In this document: one piece after another, positions 58,461-64,000 of the stretch
How the letters are laid out: each line of letters opens with the position of its first letter
Position numbering within the stretch: the first letter of the stretch is position 1
DNA from: Nonomuraea antri
Lineage (GTDB): Bacteria > Actinomycetota > Actinomycetes > Streptosporangiales > Streptosporangiaceae
Direction: 5' to 3'
NCBI RefSeq assembly: GCF_013283785.1
Contig: NZ_JABCPZ010000032.1
Coordinates: 1-64,000 of the forward strand
DNA length: 64,000 nt
Program-made: the position numbers and the translations under genes
The notes under the pieces: generated by a model
The model's input: the letters and a program-made list of their open reading frames with translations, nothing else
What the model was told of the DNA's origin: nothing
Database searches by the model: none

Positions 58461-59350
58461 CGGCCCCGGGGCAGGACGCGGCCCCCAGGCAGGGTGCCAC
58501 CGGGGGCGGGACTTGCCCGGTGTGCGAGGCTCCCGTGCTGGCCGGCGACACCTACTGCGAGGCCTGCGGGCACACGCTGGGCGCGCCCGCCTGCGCCTCC
58601 TGCGGGGCGGCCGCGGTCGACGCGGAGGGCTACTGCGAGCGTTGCGGCGTGCGCCAGCCCACCGGCAGGGACCACGCCGAGATCGTGCTCGACGACGGCT
58701 CGGCGGCCGCGGTGACCGACCGGGGCCTGCGCCGCAGCCGCAACGAGGACGCGATGGCCCTGCTGGCCGGCGCCGCGACCGTGACCGTGGTCTGCGACGG
58801 CGTGGGCAGCTCGCCGCGCGCCGACGAGGCCTCGGCCGTGGCGGTGGAGACGGCCGCGGCGGCGCTGGTCAGGGGACGGTCGTCGCGTGAGGCGTTCGAG
58901 CTGGCCGCCAGGGCGGTGGCCAAGCTGGCGGCCTCCGAGCACGACGCCCCCGCCTGCACCTACGTCTCTGCGGTGGTCGAGCCCGGCCGGGTCGAGCTGG
59001 CCTGGGCCGGCGACTCGCGAGCGTACTGGATCGGCGAGAGCGAGGGCGAGGGCGGCGGCGGGCCCGTGTTGCTGACGTCCGACGACGCGGAGCCGACCGG
59101 GGAGATCACCGCCTGGCTCGGCGCGGACGCCGGCGAGGTCGAGCCGCACGTCCGCGTCCTCGTCCCGAGCGCGCCCGGCACGCTGCTGGTCTGCAGCGAC
59201 GGCCTGTGGCGCTACCTGGACGGCTACTCCGTCCCCGGCTCGGGCTCCCCCATCGAACTGGCCCGCGAGCTGCTGCGGCACGCGCTGGACTCGGGCGGCC
59301 AAGACAACGTGACCATCGTCCTGATCCCGGTAGGAGACCAGAATGGGTGA
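58457..59350 (+). CDS. PP2C-family protein phosphatase with N-terminal zinc-ribbons
   Basis: A 297-residue phosphatase. Two zinc-ribbons at 20-37 and 46-63 (CPVCEAP...YCEACGH; CASCGAA...GYCERCG). The PP2C domain has metal-binding acids in SRNEDAM (Glu97/Asp98), VVCDGVGSS (Asp114), WAGDSRAYW, and GGQDNVTIVL. It should reverse the kinase encoded just upstream. GTG start overlaps the kinase stop by 4 nt. Confidence 0.88.
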   Translation: MTAPGQDAAPRQGATGGGTCPVCEAPVLAGDTYCEACGHTLGAPACASCGAAAVDAEGYCERCGVRQPTGRDHAEIVLDDGSAAAVTDRGLRRSRNEDAMALLAGAATVTVVCDGVGSSPRADEASAVAVETAAAALVRGRSSREAFELAARAVAKLAASEHDAPACTYVSAVVEPGRVELAWAGDSRAYWIGESEGEGGGGPVLLTSDDAEPTGEITAWLGADAGEVEPHVRVLVPSAPGTLLVCSDGLWRYLDGYSVPGSGSPIELARELLRHALDSGGQDNVTIVLIPVGDQNG

Positions 59351-60632
59351 CCAGCCCACGTTCGCGCTGCACATCGATCAGAACAAGTACCTGTCCATGG
59401 ACGCCCGCGAGGTGCACGCCATCCTCACGATCAGCTCGTCGGGCGGCGTCGTCACCGAGAACCTCGTCACCGAGGCCGCCGAGGTGATCATCGTCGACAC
59501 GTCGGGCTCCATGAGCGGCGGCAAGATCCGCGAGGCCAGGCAGGCCGCCGCCACCGCCGTGCGGACGCTGCGCGACGGCGTGCACTTCGCGGTCATCGCG
59601 GGCACGGAGACCGCGAAGATGGTCTATCCGGGCGGCGGGCACCTGATCAGGGCCACGCCCGCGACCCGCGAGGAGGCGCAGCGGGCCATCGCCAGGCTCA
59701 CCGCGCACGGCGGCACCGCCGTCGGCGAGTGGCTGAAGCTGGCCGGACACCTGCTGAGCGGGCATCCCGACGCGATCAGGCACGCGCTGATGATGACCGA
59801 CGGGCAGAACAACGAGCGGGCCGAGCTGTTCGACTCCGTGTTGCGGGCGTGGAGCGGCAAGTTCGTCTGCGACGCGCTCGGCGTCGGCGACGACTGGGTG
59901 CCCGCCGAACTGCGCAAGGTGGCCGAGGCCATGCTCGGCTCGTTCGACTTCGTCAGGAACCAGGCGGATCTGTCGGAGTTCTTCCGCCGGTTGACCCAGG
60001 CGTCGATGAGCAAGACGGTGGCCGAGCTGCTGCTGCGGATCTGGACGCCGCAGACGGCCAAGCTCAAGTTCGTCAAGCAGGTCTCGCCGACGCTGCTCGA
60101 CCTGACCGGCAAGCGGGCCGACGTCAACCCGCTGACCGGCGACTACCCGACCGGCTCGTGGGGCGCCGAGGAGCGCGAGTACCACCTGTGCGTGGAGGTG
60201 CCGCAGGGCCGGATCGGCCAGGAGATCAGGGCGGGCTGGGTCAAGCTGGTGCGCCCGGACACGCACGAGGTGGTGGCCAGCGGCAACGTGCTGGCCCAGT
60301 GGACCGACGACCTGGCGCAGTCCACGCAGATCAACAGGAAGGTGGCGCACTACACCGGCCAGGCCGAGCTGCACGACCTCATCCAGGACGGGCTCAGCGC
60401 CCGCGCCGCCGGCGACGTCGACACCGCCACCGCGCGGCTGGCCAAGGCCAGGGAGCTGGCCGCGTCGTCCGGCCGTGAGGACACCGCCAGGCTGCTGGAG
60501 AAGGTCGTCGAGGTCGATCCGGCGACCGGCACGGCCCGGCTGCGCAGGAACGTGGACAAGGCCGACGAGATCGAGCTCGACACGGGCTCGGTGCGTACCA
60601 GCCGGCTGCGTAAGAACGGAGAGGGGAGCTGA
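59343..60632 (+). CDS. VWA-domain protein with possible FHA-binding tail
   Basis: A 429-residue protein. VWA domain (~45-215) with MIDAS DTSGS (Asp52, Ser54, Ser56) and the later Thr/Asp in GGTAVGEWL and MTDGQNN. A beta domain follows (~230-340), then a helical segment (ARAAGDVDTATARLAKAREL) and a C-terminus IELDTGSVRTSRLRKNGEGS with Thr residues near Arg. The tail may be the phospho-site read by the FHA protein next door. 8-nt overlap with the phosphatase. Confidence 0.82.
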   Translation: MGDQPTFALHIDQNKYLSMDAREVHAILTISSSGGVVTENLVTEAAEVIIVDTSGSMSGGKIREARQAAATAVRTLRDGVHFAVIAGTETAKMVYPGGGHLIRATPATREEAQRAIARLTAHGGTAVGEWLKLAGHLLSGHPDAIRHALMMTDGQNNERAELFDSVLRAWSGKFVCDALGVGDDWVPAELRKVAEAMLGSFDFVRNQADLSEFFRRLTQASMSKTVAELLLRIWTPQTAKLKFVKQVSPTLLDLTGKRADVNPLTGDYPTGSWGAEEREYHLCVEVPQGRIGQEIRAGWVKLVRPDTHEVVASGNVLAQWTDDLAQSTQINRKVAHYTGQAELHDLIQDGLSARAAGDVDTATARLAKARELAASSGREDTARLLEKVVEVDPATGTARLRRNVDKADEIELDTGSVRTSRLRKNGEGS

Positions 60633-61243
60633 TGGCGACCTGTCCACAGGGGCACGCGTCCGGCGCCGACGACTACTGCGACGTGTGCGGCACGCAGATG
60701 GGCGCGGCGCCTGCGGCCGCGGCGCCCGAGCCGGTCGAGTCGTGCCCCATCTGCCAGACGCCCAGGGCCGGGCAGTTCTGCGAGGTGTGCGGCCACGACT
60801 ACACCGGCACGGCCAGGCCGGCGCCGCCGGTCACCGGGGCGCACTGGGAGGCGGTCACCGCGGCCGACCGGACGTACTACGAGAAGGTGATCGCCGAGGG
60901 CGGTCCCGACGCCGCGAGCATGGCGTTCCCGCCGTACTGTCCCGAGAGGTCCTTCGCGCTGGCCGGTGAGCAGGTGCGCATCGGCCGGCGCAGCAGGGCG
61001 CGCAACGTGACGCCCGAGATCGACCTGACCGGGCCGCCGGAGGATCCCGGTGTCTCCCATCTGCACGCCGTGCTGCTGGCCCAGCCGGACGGCTCGTGGA
61101 CGCTGGTCGACCCGGGCTCGTCCAACGGCACGCAGGTGAACGGCCGGCCGGTGACCGTGAACGTGCCCGTCCCTGTGGGTCCCGGCGACCGGATCCACCT
61201 GGGCGCGTGGACGGTGATCACGATCAGGGAGGGCGCGCCGTGA
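60632..61243 (+). CDS. FHA-domain protein with N-terminal zinc-ribbons
   Basis: A 203-residue protein. Zinc-ribbons: C4/C16/C19 region and C38/C41/C50/C53 (CPICQTPRAGQFCEVCGHDY). FHA domain (~105-200) with VRIGRRSRARNV (phosphopeptide-binding Arg), GVSHLHAVLL and VDPGSSNGTQVNG. It reads phosphothreonine and is the natural adaptor or substrate for the operon's kinase, in the way GarA is for mycobacterial PknG. It lacks the ETTSV-type site of GarA. Overlaps the VWA stop by 1 nt and the GlnX-like start by 4 nt. Confidence 0.87.
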   Translation: MATCPQGHASGADDYCDVCGTQMGAAPAAAAPEPVESCPICQTPRAGQFCEVCGHDYTGTARPAPPVTGAHWEAVTAADRTYYEKVIAEGGPDAASMAFPPYCPERSFALAGEQVRIGRRSRARNVTPEIDLTGPPEDPGVSHLHAVLLAQPDGSWTLVDPGSSNGTQVNGRPVTVNVPVPVGPGDRIHLGAWTVITIREGAP

Positions 61244-62598
61244 CCATGGTGCGGGCCAGGGCGGCGCTCCCGGCGCCCGCGGGGCCGAGCGTGCCGGGCC
61301 GGATCCGGCTCATCTCCGGCATCACCGTGGCCTCGCTCGCGCTGCTGTTCGCCGCGCTCGCGGTGGGCAGCGCGAGCGCGCGCGACGGGCTGCGCGTCAT
61401 CGGACGCGACGCGGGCCCCCAGGTCGTCGCCACCGCCGGGCTCTACCTGGCGCTGAGCGACATGGATGCCCAGGTGGCCAACGCGCTGCTGATGGGCAGG
61501 GACCACGCCGGCGCCCGCGTCGAGGCGCAGCGGCTGTACGAGCGGCGGCGCGCGGAGGCCAACCAGGCGCTGTTGAAGGCGTTCGAGCTGGCCGGCGACG
61601 ACCCGGCCGAGCGGCGCACCATCCAGTCGCTGCTCGACCAGCTCGGCCGCTACGAGCGCCTGGTCGGGCAGGCGCTGCTGCTGGACGAGCGGTCCAGGCA
61701 CGCCGCGGGCCCGCCGCCGGAGGAGGTGGTGACGGTCTACCGGCAGGCCACCGACCTGATGCGGCTGGTGCTGCTGCCGCAGGCGTACAACCTGACGCTG
61801 GAGAGCGGCACGATCGTGCGCCGCACCTACGACGACAAGAACGTCTGGATCCCGCTGGTGCGGGCCGCGGTGGTGGTGGCCGGGCTGCTGGCGCTGGTCT
61901 GTCTCGTCTGGCTGCAGGTCTTCCTGGCCACCCGGTTCCGCCGGGTGTTCGGCCCGGCGCTGCTCGCCGCCACGCTGGCCACCGGGATCGCGATGCTGAC
62001 CGGCGCGAACGTGCTCGGCCACGACCTGGAGTCGCTGCGCACGGCCAAGCGTGACGGGTTCGACGCGGTGTTGTCGCTGGCCAAGGCGCGGGCGATCAGC
62101 AACAGCATGCAGGGCGACCAGAGCCGCTTCCTGCTCGACAAGGAGCGGGCGGACACCTACGAGCACACGTTCCTGGACAAGTCACAGGCGGTCGTCTACT
62201 TCTACACCGACAACCTGAGCAGCTATCACGAGCGGGTCAGCAGCTCCAGCCGCTTCCTCGGCCTGCTCGGCCCGGTGCTGGTCGGCGACACCGGCCACCA
62301 GGTGCTCGAGAACTACCGCGCCTACCAGGCGCAGGACGCCAGGATGCGGGCGCTGGCCACGGCCGGCGACACCGCCAAGGCGGTCGACAACCGGCTCGAC
62401 GACCTGCGCGCGGCCTTCGACGCCTACGACCGGTCGCTGCAGAAGCTGGCCGCCGAGCACCAGACGCGCTTCGAGCGCGCGATCGACAGCGGCGAGAGCG
62501 CGCTGAACAACCTGTGGCGGCTGCTCCCCTTCGCCATCGGCGGCATCGGGCTGCTGGTGGTGGCCGGGGTGTGGCCCAGGCTCAAGGAGTACCGATGA
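61240..62598 (+). CDS. GlnX-like four-helix membrane protein
   Basis: A 452-residue protein. Helix ~26-45, a helical extracellular region (~50-205), two helices ~207-262 joined by a short cytosolic turn (RFRRVFG), a second extracellular helical domain (~265-425), and a last helix ~428-447. This is the layout of mycobacterial GlnX, which relays amino-acid sensing by GlnH to PknG. Here the order is kinase first, then GlnX, GlnH. GTG start overlaps the FHA stop by 4 nt. Confidence 0.75.
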   Translation: MTMVRARAALPAPAGPSVPGRIRLISGITVASLALLFAALAVGSASARDGLRVIGRDAGPQVVATAGLYLALSDMDAQVANALLMGRDHAGARVEAQRLYERRRAEANQALLKAFELAGDDPAERRTIQSLLDQLGRYERLVGQALLLDERSRHAAGPPPEEVVTVYRQATDLMRLVLLPQAYNLTLESGTIVRRTYDDKNVWIPLVRAAVVVAGLLALVCLVWLQVFLATRFRRVFGPALLAATLATGIAMLTGANVLGHDLESLRTAKRDGFDAVLSLAKARAISNSMQGDQSRFLLDKERADTYEHTFLDKSQAVVYFYTDNLSSYHERVSSSSRFLGLLGPVLVGDTGHQVLENYRAYQAQDARMRALATAGDTAKAVDNRLDDLRAAFDAYDRSLQKLAAEHQTRFERAIDSGESALNNLWRLLPFAIGGIGLLVVAGVWPRLKEYR

Positions 62599-63413
62599 GA
62601 CGGGCGGCGGCGGTGGTGACGGCCCTGCTCACGCTGCTGACCACGGTCGTGGCCTGCGGGACGGACGGCGACGAATCGGTCCTGGACAAGGACGGGCTGG
62701 TCATCGCCGTCCGCGCCGACCTGCCCTCGATCGGCTTCCGCAAGCCCGACGGCACGTTCGAGGGCTACGACGTGGACGTGGCCGACTACATCGCGCGCAA
62801 GCTCGGCAAGACGTACGCGTTCCTGCCGGTGCTGGCCGGCGAGCGGGAGCAGGTGCTGGTGTCGAAGCGGGCCGACCTGGTGCTGGCCACCTACACCATC
62901 AGCCAGGACCGCAAGCAGGCGGTGCTGTTCGCCGGGCCGTACCACCTGTCCTACCAGGACATCCTGATCAGGCCGGGCGACGCGGCGGAGATCAGGAACG
63001 TGCGCGACCTCAAGGGCCGCAGGATCTGCGAGGTCAGGGGGGCCAACGCGGCCCAGCGGGTGGTGGAGGAACGCAAGGTGGCGGCCCGGCGGGTGATGTT
63101 CGACGACTACGCGGCCTGCCTGGCGGCGCTGAAGAACGACCAGGTGGACGCGGTCACCACCAACGACATCATCCTGGCCGGCCTGGCCGAGCGCGACGGC
63201 ACCGGGCTGCGCCTGGTCAACGCCCAGTTCAACGAGCAGCGGACGGGCGTGGGCATGCAGCGCGGCGACGTGGCCGGCTGCGAGGCGGTGAACCGCGCGA
63301 TCACCGCCATGTACCAGGACGGGACGGCCGCCGAGCTGCTGGACAAGTGGTTCGGCAGGTCGGGGCTGAAGCTGGAGACGATCGCCGTCCCGCAGTTCGA
63401 GGGCTGCTCCTGA
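62595..63413 (+). CDS. glnH: GlnH-like amino-acid-binding lipoprotein
   Basis: A 272-residue family-3 binding protein. Lipobox VVACGTDG with Cys21; the mature start DGLVIAVRADLPSIGFRKPD; GYDVDVADYIARKLGK; DLVLATYTISQDRK; and LVNAQFNEQRTGVGM. It binds polar amino acids such as Glu or Asp. No transporter ATPase or permease is adjacent, which fits a sensor rather than an importer: in mycobacteria GlnH signals through GlnX to PknG. Last gene of the operon, ATGA overlap. Terminator follows. Confidence 0.87.
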   Translation: MRRAAAVVTALLTLLTTVVACGTDGDESVLDKDGLVIAVRADLPSIGFRKPDGTFEGYDVDVADYIARKLGKTYAFLPVLAGEREQVLVSKRADLVLATYTISQDRKQAVLFAGPYHLSYQDILIRPGDAAEIRNVRDLKGRRICEVRGANAAQRVVEERKVAARRVMFDDYAACLAALKNDQVDAVTTNDIILAGLAERDGTGLRLVNAQFNEQRTGVGMQRGDVAGCEAVNRAITAMYQDGTAAELLDKWFGRSGLKLETIAVPQFEGCS

Positions 63414-63433
63414 CCCGGCCGCGAACGGCGACA

Positions 63434-63470
63434 CGGCGGGCCCGGACCGATGAGTGGTCCGGGCCCGCCG
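63434..63470. terminator. Bidirectional terminator between glnH-like gene and rpoD
   Basis: CGGCGGGCCCGGACC and GGTCCGGGCCCGCCG form a perfect 15-bp stem with loop GATGAGT. It serves the convergent glnH-like operon and the sigma factor gene. Confidence 0.8.
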
Positions 63471-63491
63471 TGATGAGGATCTGACGATGGA

Positions 63492-64000
63492 TCAGTCCAG
63501 GTAGTCGCGCAGCATCTGCGCCCGCGTCGGGTGGCGGAGCTTGGCCAGGGTCTTCGACTCGATCTGCCTGATGCGTTCCCGTGTCACGCCGAACTCCCTG
63601 CCCACCTCCTCCAGCGTGCGCGGATGGCCGTCGGCCAGGCCGAAGCGGAGCTGGATGATGCGCTGCTCGCGATCCGACAGCGTGGCCAGGATGTCGTCGA
63701 GCTGGTCCTGCAGCATGATGAAGGCCGCGGCCTCCATCGGCACGACCGCGTCGGCGTCCTCGATGAAGTCGCCTAGATCGGAGTCCTCCTCACCGATCGG
63801 CGACTGCAGCGAGACGGGCTCCTGGGCGATGCGCTGGATCTCCACCACGCGATCGACCGGGAGATCCATCTCCTTGGCGATCTCCTCGGGAATCGGCTCG
63901 CGGCCGAGGTCCTGGTGGAGCTGACGTTGCACGCGGACGAGCTTGTTGATCGTCTCCACCATGTGCACCGGGATGCGGATCGTGCGGGCCTGATCGGCGA
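63492..64000 (-). CDS. rpoD: Principal RNA polymerase sigma factor (RpoD/HrdB), 3' part
   Basis: The C-terminal ~168 residues of a primary sigma factor; the gene runs off the right edge. Region 3 with [20 protein letters not shown] and [17 protein letters not shown]; region 4.1 [15 protein letters not shown]; region 4.2 [23 protein letters not shown] and [10 protein letters not shown]; ending LRDYLD. It directs RNA polymerase to housekeeping promoters. Actinobacterial HrdB-type. Confidence 0.95.
   Translation of the reverse strand, partial: ADQARTIRIPVHMVETINKLVRVQRQLHQDLGREPIPEEIAKEMDLPVDRVVEIQRIAQEPVSLQSPIGEEDSDLGDFIEDADAVVPMEAAAFIMLQDQLDDILATLSDREQRIIQLRFGLADGHPRTLEEVGREFGVTRERIRQIESKTLAKLRHPTRAQMLRDYLD

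Overview
This 64 kb window is GC-rich (visibly around 70% G+C), with GTG and TTG starts, 4-nt ATGA/GTGA overlaps inside operons and many lipoprotein transporters. That fits an actinomycete chromosome. A Streptosporangiales member such as a Nonomuraea relative is my guess, because there is no 16S rRNA here to settle it. The window ends inside the 3' part of a principal sigma factor gene of the HrdB/RpoD type, so this is core chromosome rather than plasmid.

Layout. 1-4.9 kb: end of an FmdB-type zinc-ribbon gene, a secreted beta-helix protein, and a cupin plus a nitrate/sulfonate/thiamine-precursor type ABC importer. 4.9-12.2 kb: a sugar ABC importer, an FrlC-like epimerase, an FrlB-like SIS-domain deglycase, an FrlD-like PfkB kinase and a LacI regulator. 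Together they look like a complete Amadori-product (fructosamine) utilisation locus with two palindromic operators 158 bp apart. 13.2-25.2 kb: a glycan-utilisation region (GH20, SGNH esterase, Opp/Dpp-type importer with a fused permease-ATPase, TetR regulator, GH3, GH1), in which three near-identical ACCACGTGGT-type palindromes stand before the three transcription units. 25.3-35 kb: esterase, APC permease, GPP34 protein, LigD-type polymerase, an unusual metzincin-like protein with a small partner, an orphan histidine kinase and a zinc-type adenylate kinase. 35-46 kb: dioxygenase, YchJ, sirtuin, TetR plus PEP-synthase-like enzyme, small membrane proteins, a PLP-dependent deaminase, galactokinase, enoyl-CoA hydratase and TetR. 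46-49.4 kb: a bacterial nitric oxide synthase preceded on the same strand by a two-component system. 50.3-52.5 kb: a lower-GC island remnant (odd Cys-rich membrane protein, decayed tyrosine integrase) abutting a tRNA-Asn. 53-55 kb: a GH63 glucosyl/mannosylglycerate hydrolase type gene. 55.1-63.4 kb: a seven-gene, translationally coupled operon: coiled-coil protein, PknG-like kinase, PP2C phosphatase, VWA protein, FHA protein, GlnX-like membrane protein and GlnH-like lipoprotein.

How they work together. The last operon reads as one signalling device. A surface amino-acid binding lipoprotein (GlnH) and a membrane relay (GlnX) would control a soluble PknG kinase, as known for mycobacterial GlnH-GlnX-PknG. 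Here its own phosphatase, a phosphothreonine reader (FHA) and a VWA protein are encoded in the same transcript, and a GYCxxCG-type zinc-ribbon recurs in three of the proteins. The frl-like locus and the TetR/GH region are two separate catabolic regulons whose operators can be read directly from the DNA.

A second theme is structural. Several unrelated spacers carry short degenerate tandem repeats, some of them evident copies of the neighbouring gene's 3' end (46.0, 48.1 and 52.9 kb; also 29.5, 41.4 and 49.7 kb). Function calls are by eye from recalled family motifs; no database search was possible.
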